Translations under genes and position numbers: made by a program
The notes under the pieces: model-generated
Told to the model about the DNA's origin: nothing
Databases searched by the model: none
What the model saw: the letters and a program-made list of their open reading frames with translations, nothing else
In this document: positions 46,239 through 56,156 of the stretch, in pieces
Layout of the letters: every line of letters starts with the position of its first letter
How positions within the stretch are numbered: the first letter of the stretch is position 1
Assembly: GCA_945897955.1 (NCBI GenBank)
Contig: CAMDGQ010000014.1
Coordinates: 1-61,850, forward strand
Source of the DNA: Tepidiphilus sp. J10
GTDB taxonomy: Bacteria > Pseudomonadota > Gammaproteobacteria > Burkholderiales > Thiobacillaceae
Direction of reading: 5' to 3'
DNA length: 61,850 bases

Positions 46239-49200
46239 ATGACACCAACCGCGTTCAGCCGAGATGCGTTGCTCGCCCGGTCGGGCGAGGGTGCGATCCA
46301 TCCGCACCGCAACCTGCGCTGGCTGACGCTGTTGGCATTGCTCCTGCTGGAGATTGTCGGCATCTATGCCCTCTACCGAAACTGGCGTGAAGAAATCAGG
46401 GGCCATGAGGCGCAGGAGCAAGCCTCCCTGGATATCGCCTATCGCGCTGCGGTCAACATGTTTCGCCTGGCCTCGGAGACGCATAACCGCGATCTTTCAC
46501 GCAATGCAGATATCTTCGCCACCTTTCGACAGGGCCTGACGGCGGCTGACGCGGACACGGCAAGCAGGTTTCGCGGCAAGCTCTACCGCGATCTGTATCC
46601 CGTGTACGCGCAGATGCGCAAGGATAGTTTCAGGCAATTCCAGTTTCACGGCGCCGACGGGCGCAGTTTTCTGCGCTTCCATGCGCCCACCCAGTTTGGC
46701 GATGACGTATTCGCCAAGCGACCCAGTGTCAGGCTGTCGAATCGGGAATTGAAGCCGCTTGCCGGCTTTGAAATCGGCGCGGTAATGACCGGTTACAGCT
46801 ATGTTTTCCCCGTCGTGAGCCAGGGCAGGCATCTGGGCAGCGTCGAATTCGGCGTTCCGTTCAGCGCGCTGCGCGATGCCATTGCTGAACTCGACAAAAG
46901 CCGCGAATACGCCATTCTGTTGCGCCGCGATCAGGTCGATCAGACCGCGAACAAGGACTACATCGAGATGTATCGGACCTCTGCGCCGAGTCCCGATTAT
47001 CTGGTCGAGGATCCTGCTGCCAACCTGCCCGACGCCCTGCCCCGCCTGTCCGCCGACGCCGCCGCAGTCAGCGCCAGGCTGCGCGCCATGCCGGCCATCC
47101 AGCGCGCCATGCAGGCCGGAGAAGCGACGGCGACGACGCTTGAAGAACTGGATGCCGCCTGGCTGGTCATGCTGTATCCGATTCGTGACATCGAGGGCCG
47201 CCAGACCGCTTATCTGGTGAGCTATGCACGCAACCCGTTCACCTTGACTCATCAGTCCCTTTTTCTGCTGCAGGCGACGTTGTTCAGTGTATTGCTGGCC
47301 GGCCTGGGCTATGCGTTCCGGCGTTTATTCCGCTCCAGCGATGATCTGTTCGCCGAACGGCAGACCCTGAAGATTCTCACCGACACCATGTCGGATGCAT
47401 TGCTGGCGACGGATCGGGCGGGCCATGTCATCGCAATCAACCCGGCAATGACCCGAATCAGCGGCTACGAGAATGCGGAAGCCATGGGCGCCTGGGCATG
47501 CCGGCTGTTTCAGGATCCGGCCAGACCGAACACCGAGGCGCCCGCCTCGCCCTGCCAATCGCTCGCATCCGGCGGCCGTCTGATGCGCGAAGCCGCGCTG
47601 TACAACCATGACGGCATTGAAATCAGCGTGGAATTGTCGAGTACGCCGATCCTGGAAAAAGGGGAATACCGCGGCGCGGTCACCGTCATTCGCGACATCA
47701 GCGAGCGCAAACACTCCGAGCAGGCACTGCGTCTGGCGGCGCATGTGTTCGAGAACACCGCCGAGGGCATCATCATCACCGACCATGACTGCCGCATTCT
47801 GGCCATCAACAGGGCGGTCACCGAAATCAGCGGCTTTACCCAGGCTGACGTGGCGGGGCAGTTGCCGAGCATCTTCAGCGCCGGCATGGCGAACTTTTCA
47901 TCCGCACCGGAAATGTGGCCGGCGCTGGAACTAAACGGGCATTGGCACGGAGAGTTCATGAACCGCCGCAAGGACGGCTCCACTTACGTTGCCGACATGT
48001 CCGTCAGCACAGTGCGCGCCCCGGGCGGCGAACCGACGCATTACGTCGGCGTGTTCCGCGATGTCAGCGAGCAGAAGCAATCTACCGAGATGATGAAGCG
48101 CTTTGCGCTGCATGACATGCTGACTGGTCTGCCCAACCGCACGCTGCTGCATCAGCGTCTGGACAAGGCATTGCGCGACTACACGCAGACAAAAACCGGG
48201 GCGGCGCTGCTCTATCTCGATATGGATCGTTTCAAGCACATCAACGACAGTCTAGGCCACAGCATCGGCGATCATTTGCTGCAGCAGGCTTCCGGCCGTC
48301 TGCTGGGGTCGATCCGGGAGGGCGATACGCTGGCCCGCATCGGCGGCGACGAATTCTTCATCCTGCTGGAGAACATCTTCGAACACAGTCAGGCCGATGA
48401 TGTCGCCAACCGCATCCTGGCCGATATCACTCGGCCGTTCCAGATCGATCCGCTGATGCTGCACATGACGTGCAGTATCGGCATCAGTTTCTTCCCCGAG
48501 GACGGAACGGATATCGAATCCCTGGTGCGAAAAGCCGACATGGCAATGTATGAAGCCAAGAAACAGGGCCGCAATTCGTTTCGCTGCTTTGATCCGGCCC
48601 TGCTTGGCAAGGCTGCGGAACGACTCGACATCGGCAATGCCCTGCATGGCGTGGTGGAACGCGGTGAATTGCGGGTGTTCTACCAGCCGCAGAACCGCGC
48701 CGGAGATGGCGGCTGTGAAGGCGTGGAAGCGCTGGTGCGCTGGTTTCACCCGACGCGCGGCGTGATTTCCCCGGCTGTGTTCATTCCCATCGCCGAGGAT
48801 ATCGGGCTGATCGCCGAGATCGGCGCCTGGGTATTGCGCGAGTCATGTCGGCAGCTGGCCGAGTGGCGCGCAGATGGCATCGGGATTCCGCGTGTTGCGG
48901 TCAATCTTTCGGTGCAGCAACTGGAACAAACCAACCTGCCGGCCTGCGTGGCCGAAGCGCTGGGCGAGTTCGGGTTGCAGGCTTCCGACCTGGAACTGGA
49001 AGTCACCGAGTCGATGATCATGAACCGGGCAGACAAGATCATCGCCATTCTCGACCAGTTGAGCGAGATGGGGGTCAAGCTGGCTGTGGACGACTTCGGC
49101 ACCGGCTATTCATCCCTCGCCTATCTAAAGCATCTGCCTGTCCATCGACTCAAGATCGACCAGTCTTTCGTGCGCGACCTCACCAGCGACCCGGACGACC

Positions 49201-49448
49201 GGGCCATTGCCCGCGTCATCATCGCGCTTGGACACAATCTGGGCATGGATGTACTGGCGGAAGGCGTCGAAACCGAAGCGCAGGCCCGCTTTCTGCATGC
49301 GGAAAATTGCGACGTGTTGCAAGGCTATCTGTTCAGCAAGCCCCTGCCCGCCGAGGAACTCGGCCGGCAATGGCGAGAGCGATACGTTCTACCACCCCTG
49401 ACCACGAATTCTGTCCCTACCCACTCCAACGCCCCAGCGGAAAGTTGA
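46239..49448 (+). CDS. Transmembrane PAS-PAS-GGDEF-EAL protein (module 3)
   Basis: 1069 residues. TM1 about 28-46, large periplasmic double-Cache-like sensor (about 50-335), TM2 about 340-360, two PAS/PAC domains (about 375-490 and 500-620), GGDEF (about 625-790) with RIGGDEFF, and EAL (about 805-1050) with the full catalytic set EALVRW, VNLSVQ, LEVTES, VDDFGTGYSSL, LKIDQSFV and AEGVET. Both c-di-GMP synthesis and breakdown are chemically possible; direction presumably depends on the periplasmic signal. The intact EAL contrasts with the degraded one in module 1. Confidence 0.93.
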   Translation: MTPTAFSRDALLARSGEGAIHPHRNLRWLTLLALLLLEIVGIYALYRNWREEIRGHEAQEQASLDIAYRAAVNMFRLASETHNRDLSRNADIFATFRQGLTAADADTASRFRGKLYRDLYPVYAQMRKDSFRQFQFHGADGRSFLRFHAPTQFGDDVFAKRPSVRLSNRELKPLAGFEIGAVMTGYSYVFPVVSQGRHLGSVEFGVPFSALRDAIAELDKSREYAILLRRDQVDQTANKDYIEMYRTSAPSPDYLVEDPAANLPDALPRLSADAAAVSARLRAMPAIQRAMQAGEATATTLEELDAAWLVMLYPIRDIEGRQTAYLVSYARNPFTLTHQSLFLLQATLFSVLLAGLGYAFRRLFRSSDDLFAERQTLKILTDTMSDALLATDRAGHVIAINPAMTRISGYENAEAMGAWACRLFQDPARPNTEAPASPCQSLASGGRLMREAALYNHDGIEISVELSSTPILEKGEYRGAVTVIRDISERKHSEQALRLAAHVFENTAEGIIITDHDCRILAINRAVTEISGFTQADVAGQLPSIFSAGMANFSSAPEMWPALELNGHWHGEFMNRRKDGSTYVADMSVSTVRAPGGEPTHYVGVFRDVSEQKQSTEMMKRFALHDMLTGLPNRTLLHQRLDKALRDYTQTKTGAALLYLDMDRFKHINDSLGHSIGDHLLQQASGRLLGSIREGDTLARIGGDEFFILLENIFEHSQADDVANRILADITRPFQIDPLMLHMTCSIGISFFPEDGTDIESLVRKADMAMYEAKKQGRNSFRCFDPALLGKAAERLDIGNALHGVVERGELRVFYQPQNRAGDGGCEGVEALVRWFHPTRGVISPAVFIPIAEDIGLIAEIGAWVLRESCRQLAEWRADGIGIPRVAVNLSVQQLEQTNLPACVAEALGEFGLQASDLELEVTESMIMNRADKIIAILDQLSEMGVKLAVDDFGTGYSSLAYLKHLPVHRLKIDQSFVRDLTSDPDDRAIARVIIALGHNLGMDVLAEGVETEAQARFLHAENCDVLQGYLFSKPLPAEELGRQWRERYVLPPLTTNSVPTHSNAPAES

Positions 49449-49451
49449 TCC

Positions 49452-50261
49452 ATGCCAGCGAACCCAGACAACCATTCGGCTGATGCGAGCCCTTCGAACT
49501 GCTCACCGGCCGATTCCGCTCGAACCGAGCGGACCACCGCGAGAGCGGGTAACGCGGCAGGCCAGCCCGGCAAACCATGCCATATGTTGAGGGCGCGCAT
49601 GCTGAAGACGCTCAGCCACGAATTGCTTACACCGATGAACGGCATCATCGGCCTGACCGAACTGGCGCTGCATGGCGAGCTTGTGGACGATCAACGCGAA
49701 CTGATCTCGCTGGCCCATGATTCCGCCCACCGCCTGCACGAAACCATCCAGGATCTGCTGATACACACGGCGCTTGAAGCAGGCCGCTTCTCCCTGGATC
49801 CCGCCCCGATCGCGCCGAAGGCGCTGATCGACGCAATCTGGCCGGAACTGCTGGCCAAAGCCAGGGCCAAGCATCTGCAATTCAAGCTGCATCTTGCGGA
49901 CGACTTGCCGGCCGTGGTCAAGCTCGATATCGGCCAGGTACAGCGGGTATTGCAGATACTGATCGGCAATGCCATCAAATTCACCCATATTGGCGGGGTG
50001 ACCGTGACGCTTGAAAAGCAACCCGACACCGGCAGCGGCCTGCATATCTGCATTGCCGATACCGGCATCGGCATCGCCCCGGACAAGCTGGATACGATCT
50101 TCGATTCGTTCAGCCAGGTGGACAGCAGCCTGTCGCGGAGATTCGGCGGTCTCGGCATCGGACTGGCCATTGCCTGGCAACTGATTGAACTGATGAACGG
50201 TGAACTGGTCGTGGACAGTGAACTCGGCGTGGGCAGCCGTTTTCATGTCTTTCTGCCCTGA
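49452..50261 (+). CDS. Soluble histidine kinase without sensor domain (module 3)
   Basis: 269 residues. A disordered Ser/Ala-rich N-terminus of about 45 residues is followed by HisKA with phospho-acceptor His in LKTLSHELLTPMNGI and a HATPase with QILIGNAIKFTHIGG, DTGIGI and GGLGIGLAIA. The H-box has LLTP where LRTP is usual. No membrane segment or PAS is present, so it must be recruited by another protein, probably the preceding GGDEF-EAL protein or a downstream HD-GYP protein. Its start is three bases after the previous stop. Confidence 0.88.
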   Translation: MPANPDNHSADASPSNCSPADSARTERTTARAGNAAGQPGKPCHMLRARMLKTLSHELLTPMNGIIGLTELALHGELVDDQRELISLAHDSAHRLHETIQDLLIHTALEAGRFSLDPAPIAPKALIDAIWPELLAKARAKHLQFKLHLADDLPAVVKLDIGQVQRVLQILIGNAIKFTHIGGVTVTLEKQPDTGSGLHICIADTGIGIAPDKLDTIFDSFSQVDSSLSRRFGGLGIGLAIAWQLIELMNGELVVDSELGVGSRFHVFLP

Positions 50262-50293
50262 TCGACTCGATCCGAGGCGCGGAGGCGAGTTCG

Positions 50294-53200
50294 ATGGAAA
50301 ACACTCACGCTGATCACAGCAGTCTTCTGCTCGAACTGGCTCTGGCCATCGAGCCACGCCAGGACAGACGCGGGCTGCTGGCTGCATGTCTGCCCCTGTT
50401 TGTGCAGCGCCTTGAGTGCGTCGCCGGGGCGATCTTCGATATCGCGTCGCCAGTGCCGACGACGCAGTTCGCGGTTCCCCGCAAACTGGCCCGCGACGCG
50501 GCGCTGACCACTGCACTCGAGCAATGTCGGCATGCCAAGGGGATGCTGTCGTTCCAGGCTGTAAGAGATAGCATGGATTACCTGTGGCCGTTGCCCGGCC
50601 ACAAGGCGCTGCTGCTGCGTCGCAGCACTCGATTCAGCGATGCACTGCTGCACGATCTCGCTCCGGTCATTGACAATCTCGGCGACGCCCTCGAACAGGC
50701 TGCAAGTAGGGCGCAGCTGATCGCGGAGAATCGCTTGCGCGAGCACATCAACCATGTGCTGGCCTCGATCTGTGGCGTCAATCGCCTGATCGTGCGCGAG
50801 AAAACGCGTGATCCGCTGCTGGCCGAGATCTGTCGGCTTCTGGTCGATACGCGCGGCTACTTCAATGCCTGGATCGTTCTGATCGATCTGGGCCAGCCGG
50901 TGACCCGCTTCTTCAAGGCCGGTTTTGGCGCCGGCGAGCCGGAACAGGCTTTCGAGATCATGACCAGAGGGATTGCATCCGGCAATCTGCCGCACTGCGG
51001 CAATCTGGTGCTGGCTGCCGACGGCGTGCATCAAATCCATGACCCGCGCCGGGAATGCGGCGATTGCCCTCTGGCTTCAGGTTATTCCGGCCGCTCCGGT
51101 TTGAGCATCCGCCTGGAATATGAAGACGATCTCTATGGCTGGCTGACCGTTTCCATCCCCGTTGACTATGCCGATGACGCCGAGGAAATCGGACTGCTGC
51201 GGGAGGTGGCGGGTGATGTCTCGTTTGCGCTGCATGCGCTGGAGGTGGCCGAACAGCAGCGCAACAGCGCACGCAATGCCATCGCGATGGGCGAAATGTT
51301 CACCAGTCTGGGTTCCGACAGCCAGGCCAATATCGACATGATCGTGCGTCAGGCCTGCGAACTGACCGGCGGCGCGGCTTCCCTCTACAACCGGCTGGAT
51401 GCACGGGAGAAGTCGCTGGTGGTCTGGTCGGGCCACAATCTGCCGCCGGACATGCCGCCAATGGACGCGCCGCAAGGCCATATCTGCTATGAGGCAACCA
51501 TCCTCGGCAAAAATCAGACCATCGCGATAAGCAATCTGGAGGAAACCGGTTACCGCCAGAGCGACCCGAATGTGACCCGCTACGGTCTGAAGTCCTACCT
51601 GGGCCATCCGGTCCATTTGCGCGACAAGGCGATCGGTTCGCTGGCGGTTGTGGATGGCCGGATTCGCCAGTTCGGGCCGGGCGACATCGGCGCAATCCAG
51701 ATACTGGCGCGCGCGCTTTCACTGGAAGAGGAACGCCATGCCGCGCTCGAACGCCTGGAACACGTCAATCGGGTGCTTACCGCAATTCGCAATGTCAATC
51801 ACCTGATCGTCCAGGCCAGGGACCAGGAACATCTACTGTCAGAGGCCTGCCGCCTGCTGGTGGAAACACATGGCTTCCGCAATGCATGGATCGTGCTGGT
51901 GCGCGATGGCGAAGCGCTGGCGCCGGTTTACCACGCCGGCGACAACATCGCACTGTCGGCGATGGCCGATTATCTGAGCACCAACGGCTTGCCGCAGTGC
52001 GGCCGCATGTCGCTCGCCAGGGAGGGCGTTCACATTTACGCCGACCCGCCCAGCCATTGTGCCGGCTGCCCGATGCAGGTCGGCTACGATGGCCACTCCG
52101 GGCTGGCCGTGCGCCTGGCTCACGAGAAGGCCACTCTGGGCTGGCTGACGGTTTCCGTACCCGTGGAATATGCCGATGACCCCGAGGAACACAGCCTGTT
52201 GCTGGAAGTAGCCGGCGATATCGCATACAGCCTGTATTCGATCGAACTGGCGGCGCGACAACAACATCAGGCCGGCCTGCTGGCGAAACGGCAGCAGGCG
52301 CAGGCGCTGCTTACCGCCATCTCGACCGATCTGCTGCAATGTTCGGCGCAATGGATGGATGGCGCCATTGAACTGGCGCTTGGTCAACTGAGCCAGTTTG
52401 CCGGTGCGGACCGCGGGTATGTCTTTCTGTTCCCGCCGGACGAGGACACGATGAACAATACCCATGAATGGACCGCTGACGGGATCGCCGCGCAACGCGC
52501 CGAACTGCAGGACTTGCCTACGACGATGTTCCCCTGGTGGATGGCGAGACTGAGACAGCGCGAGTTCATCTACCTGCATCGACTGGACGAACTGCCGGCG
52601 GCAGCCGTTGCCGAACGCGCAGTGCTGGAACCTCAGGGCATCCAGTCGCTGTTGGTAATGCCGATAGCCGATGAGCACCGCCTGCACGGTTTTGTCGGCT
52701 TCGACTGGGTCCGCCACGCCACCGAACTCGATGACGAACTGCTTCCTCTGATGCGTTTGACGGCAAATATTCTGCATGGCGCGCTGAACCGCAAACAGAC
52801 CGAGGATGTTTTACGCAAACGCGAAGAGGAATATAGGCTGATGGTTGAAAACCAGAGCGATCTTCTGGTCAAGGTGGATCGCGATGGCCGCTTCGAGTTT
52901 GTCAGCCCGTCCTATTGCAGGCTGTTCGGCAAGTCTCAGGATGAATTGCTTGGTCGGCGGTTTCTCCCCCTCGTGCACGAGGACGATCAGGCACGCACGC
53001 TGGAAGCCATGCAGGATCTTTATCGATCGCCCTATGCCTGCCACGTCGAGCAACGCGCCATGACCCGCGACGGCTGGCGCTGGCTGGACTGGGTCGATAC
53101 GGCGGTGCTCGACGAAGCCGGCCAGGTCTCCTCCATCGTCGCGGTAGGCCGCGACATCGGCGAACGCAAACTGGCCGAAGCCGAACTGCGCCAGACACTG

Positions 53201-53767
53201 GAGGACGTGATCGACCTGCTTGGCCGCGTCGTCGAGCATCGCGATCCGTATACCTCCGGCCATCAAAAACGGGTTGCTCAACTTGCCAAGGCAATCGCTG
53301 AAAAAATGGAGCTGGAAGCGCATCTGGTCGAAGCCGTGTACATGGGCGGCCTGATCCATGACCTGGGCAAGATCGCGGTGCCGGCCGAAATCCTGTCGAA
53401 GCCGGGCAAGCTGGCGGTATATGAATTCACCCTGATCCAGCAGCATCCGCTGACCGGTTTCGACATCATCCGGCAACTCAAATTTCCCTGGGATATCGCA
53501 CGCATGGTGCTGCAACACCACGAGAAACTGGATGGTTCAGGCTATCCGCACGGGCTTGTCGGCGACCAGATTCAGCTTGAATCACGCATTCTCAGCGTGG
53601 CCGATGTCGTCGAAGCCATGTCCACCCACCGACCTTATCGGCCGGCTCTCGGCACTGAACAAGCTCTGGCGGAAATCAGCCGCAACAGCGGGCGGCTATT
53701 CGATGCCGAGGTGGTGGCGGCCTGCACCGAGCTGTTCGAGGCGGGCGAATTCTCGTTTCAACCTTGA
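50294..53767 (+). CDS. Multi-GAF, PAS, HD-GYP protein (module 3)
   Basis: 1157 residues, cytoplasmic. An N-terminal GAF-like region (about 1-145) is followed by a Cys-bearing GAF (about 150-325), a second GAF type (about 330-470), a second copy of the Cys-bearing GAF (about 488-660), a further GAF (about 675-835), PAS (about 840-960) and HD-GYP (about 970-1150). The HD-GYP has intact GLIHDLGKIAVP and HHEKLDGSGYP motifs, so c-di-GMP phosphodiesterase activity is expected. Both Cys-GAF copies conserve one Cys plus a CxxC about 20 residues later (near 235/255/258 and 568/588/591), a possible metal or redox switch. No receiver is present. Confidence 0.9.
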   Translation: MENTHADHSSLLLELALAIEPRQDRRGLLAACLPLFVQRLECVAGAIFDIASPVPTTQFAVPRKLARDAALTTALEQCRHAKGMLSFQAVRDSMDYLWPLPGHKALLLRRSTRFSDALLHDLAPVIDNLGDALEQAASRAQLIAENRLREHINHVLASICGVNRLIVREKTRDPLLAEICRLLVDTRGYFNAWIVLIDLGQPVTRFFKAGFGAGEPEQAFEIMTRGIASGNLPHCGNLVLAADGVHQIHDPRRECGDCPLASGYSGRSGLSIRLEYEDDLYGWLTVSIPVDYADDAEEIGLLREVAGDVSFALHALEVAEQQRNSARNAIAMGEMFTSLGSDSQANIDMIVRQACELTGGAASLYNRLDAREKSLVVWSGHNLPPDMPPMDAPQGHICYEATILGKNQTIAISNLEETGYRQSDPNVTRYGLKSYLGHPVHLRDKAIGSLAVVDGRIRQFGPGDIGAIQILARALSLEEERHAALERLEHVNRVLTAIRNVNHLIVQARDQEHLLSEACRLLVETHGFRNAWIVLVRDGEALAPVYHAGDNIALSAMADYLSTNGLPQCGRMSLAREGVHIYADPPSHCAGCPMQVGYDGHSGLAVRLAHEKATLGWLTVSVPVEYADDPEEHSLLLEVAGDIAYSLYSIELAARQQHQAGLLAKRQQAQALLTAISTDLLQCSAQWMDGAIELALGQLSQFAGADRGYVFLFPPDEDTMNNTHEWTADGIAAQRAELQDLPTTMFPWWMARLRQREFIYLHRLDELPAAAVAERAVLEPQGIQSLLVMPIADEHRLHGFVGFDWVRHATELDDELLPLMRLTANILHGALNRKQTEDVLRKREEEYRLMVENQSDLLVKVDRDGRFEFVSPSYCRLFGKSQDELLGRRFLPLVHEDDQARTLEAMQDLYRSPYACHVEQRAMTRDGWRWLDWVDTAVLDEAGQVSSIVAVGRDIGERKLAEAELRQTLEDVIDLLGRVVEHRDPYTSGHQKRVAQLAKAIAEKMELEAHLVEAVYMGGLIHDLGKIAVPAEILSKPGKLAVYEFTLIQQHPLTGFDIIRQLKFPWDIARMVLQHHEKLDGSGYPHGLVGDQIQLESRILSVADVVEAMSTHRPYRPALGTEQALAEISRNSGRLFDAEVVAACTELFEAGEFSFQP

Positions 53768-54342
53768 ATCCTCGGTTGATCGCCCCCGAGTGGGGCCTGC
53801 CGGCCCGGCTGGCAAGGTAGCAGAGTCGTAGCGCTTAGGCGCATAAAAATCCGGCATACCCCTTGCGTGTGCGCAACGACGCGCGTGGTCGTTCCCCGCA
53901 AGGATAAGCGGGGACTTGGCCGCAGTCTTTTGGCGGCTTGGTCCTTCGCCGGGCAGTTTCATCGAAAGCAAAACAGCCAGCCTTTTCGGCAGGCGCGCAA
54001 TCGGTCGCGTACCACAACCGTTTCCAGCTTCAACCGGACAGTAGCGACCGAGAGCAGAGATGCATGGACAGCAATCATCATGCTGCATATTCATAGCGAT
54101 ATCTCGACTGTCATCGCCAGTTTCGGCAAAGACTAATCAAAGCAGCCATCCGGCATTACGAAAAAGACGCTAAAGAATCATTGAATGCGTTCGATAAATG
54201 GGCAGAAGTCATTAGCCGTCCGCCCCAAAGTGAAGCACCTCCTGGAGCCCGTCATGCCCTGCCAGCCCCCGCTTCGGCTCCTGTTCAAAGCGCACGCAAT
54301 TGCATCAATCCGCAGCATCCTCTTACCCGCTTGAGGTGCGAA
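53768..54342. other. 575-bp intergenic region with hairpins
   Basis: No supported gene. A hairpin ccccgc/gcgggg occurs at 53896-53915, and a longer pairing cggtcgc ... gcgaccg spans about 54002-54050. These could form a structured leader for the downstream receiver-HD-GYP gene. I looked for the conserved features of c-di-GMP-I and c-di-GMP-II riboswitches and did not find them. The frame upstream of 54343 is open but not used. Confidence 0.4.
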
Positions 54343-56139
54343 ATGGACATCAAAGCCCTATCCACTCTCAAATCCCTGCGGCTCCTCTACGTTGAAGATG
54401 ACACCGCCACGCGCGAGGAACTGGCTTCCATGCTCGCCTATTGGGTCGACGATCTCGACGTTGCCGCCGATGGACAGGCCGGTCTGGCCCTCTTCGCCGA
54501 AAAGCTGCATGACATCGTCGTCACCGACATCCAGATGCCAATCATGGGCGGACTGATCATGAGCGCAGAGATGCGTCGTTTATCGCCGTACCAGCCGATC
54601 ATCGTTCTGAGCGCTTACAACGACGTTGAATATCTGTTTCGCGCCATCGAGATCGGCATTAGTCAGTACATTACCAAGCCAGTCAACGTCGAAAAATTGC
54701 TCGACAAGCTGACGGAAATTGCCGAGAACATTCAGGCGAAACGTGAACAGCGCCGCAACCAACGACTGCTCGAACAGTACCGTCACCTGGTCGACGCCAG
54801 CGCCATCGTCAGCAAATACGATCCGCAGGGCCGCATCACCTTCGTCAACGACCGTTTTTGTGAATTGAGCGGATATGACCAGCAAACGCTGATCGGCAGC
54901 GAAATTCGGCGCATACGGCATCCTGACGAGCCGAAGGATATTTCCGGAAAAATTTGGCAATCTGTCCTGGATGGCAATAAATGGGCTGGCATCGTAAAAA
55001 ACCAGACCCGCTCCGGCACCATGTATGTGGTCGACAGCAGCCTGGTTCCGATCATCGATGAGCACAATAAAGTCGAGGAAATCGTCTGCCTGGATGTCGA
55101 CATCACCGACGTCTACCTGAATTACGAAAACATGCTGGAATCGCTCAGCCGCAGCGAACGATCCCTCAATGAGCAACGCCATTTGCTCGATGAATACAAA
55201 CGCGTGCTGGAACTGGGCGCCAGCATCCTTGTCGTCGAACCAGGCGGACGTATCCTCGGTGCCAACCTTCGTTTGGCCAGCATGCTCGGGCATGAGATCA
55301 AGGACTTGTGCGAGCGGCCGTTGAGCGAGATTGTGCCGGATGACTATTCAAAGTGCTTCCAGCGAGCTACCCAGGCGATTGACGGACATTGCAGTGAAGT
55401 CATTCCGTTCAAGCATCAAAACGGCTCGGAACGCACATTCAGTGTCACCTTCATGTCCGTGCGCGATCTGCATGGCCAGATCAACTCCATCATCCTGAGC
55501 TGCCAGGACGTCACCGAACCGCTGCGGCTTACGCACGAAATCGTCGAAACCCAACGTGAACTTCTGCTGGTTTTGGGCGAAGTGGTGGAAAACCGCAGTC
55601 GGGAAACCGGCAAGCATGTGAAGCGTGTCGCTGAAATCGCCTATCTGCTGGCGCGGGAAATCGGTTTGAGTAAGGAGACGGCAGAAATACTGAAGACTGC
55701 CGCGCCAATGCACGATATCGGCAAAGTCGGCATCGATGACTCGATTCTGCACAAGCCGGGCAAGCTGGATTTCGATGAATTCGAGATCATGAAAACGCAT
55801 GCTGAACTCGGCCATCACATCCTCACCCGCATCGACCGCCCGCTGCTCAGCATCGCCGCGCGCATCGCCCATGAACACCATGAAAACTACGACGGCAGCG
55901 GCTATCCGCAAGGCCTCAAGGGCGAAAATATCTCGATCGAGGGTCGCATCATCGCGGTCGCCGATGTGCTCGACGCCCTCGGCCATGAACGGATTTACAA
56001 AGCCGCCTGGGATGACGCCGCGATCCGTGATTTCTTCATCACGCAACGTGGCCGCAAGTTCGATCCCGCCCTGGTCGACCTGGTGCTCAAGCATTGGGAT
56101 GCCCTCTCCGATATACGGAATAACTTTCGCGATATTTGA
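54343..56139 (+). CDS. Receiver-PAS-PAS-HD-GYP response regulator
   Basis: 598 residues from ATG at 54343 (GAGG six bases upstream). Receiver about 10-125 with VEDDTATREE, phospho-acceptor Asp in VVTDIQMP and ITKPVN. PAS about 145-270 and about 285-395, then HD-GYP (about 405-590) with MHDIGKVGIDDS and HHENYDGSGYPQGL intact. Phosphorylation should regulate c-di-GMP hydrolysis. The soluble kinase at 49452 is a candidate partner. Eighteen bases after its stop comes the TolC-like gene, which ties this regulator to the export/binding-protein operon. Confidence 0.92.
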   Translation: MDIKALSTLKSLRLLYVEDDTATREELASMLAYWVDDLDVAADGQAGLALFAEKLHDIVVTDIQMPIMGGLIMSAEMRRLSPYQPIIVLSAYNDVEYLFRAIEIGISQYITKPVNVEKLLDKLTEIAENIQAKREQRRNQRLLEQYRHLVDASAIVSKYDPQGRITFVNDRFCELSGYDQQTLIGSEIRRIRHPDEPKDISGKIWQSVLDGNKWAGIVKNQTRSGTMYVVDSSLVPIIDEHNKVEEIVCLDVDITDVYLNYENMLESLSRSERSLNEQRHLLDEYKRVLELGASILVVEPGGRILGANLRLASMLGHEIKDLCERPLSEIVPDDYSKCFQRATQAIDGHCSEVIPFKHQNGSERTFSVTFMSVRDLHGQINSIILSCQDVTEPLRLTHEIVETQRELLLVLGEVVENRSRETGKHVKRVAEIAYLLAREIGLSKETAEILKTAAPMHDIGKVGIDDSILHKPGKLDFDEFEIMKTHAELGHHILTRIDRPLLSIAARIAHEHHENYDGSGYPQGLKGENISIEGRIIAVADVLDALGHERIYKAAWDDAAIRDFFITQRGRKFDPALVDLVLKHWDALSDIRNNFRDI

Positions 56140-56156
56140 TTATTCAAGGAATCACC

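Noticed and set aside
53768..54342. c-di-GMP riboswitch before the HD-GYP response regulator
   Set aside because: Stems are present, but I could not find the conserved core of c-di-GMP-I or c-di-GMP-II aptamers.
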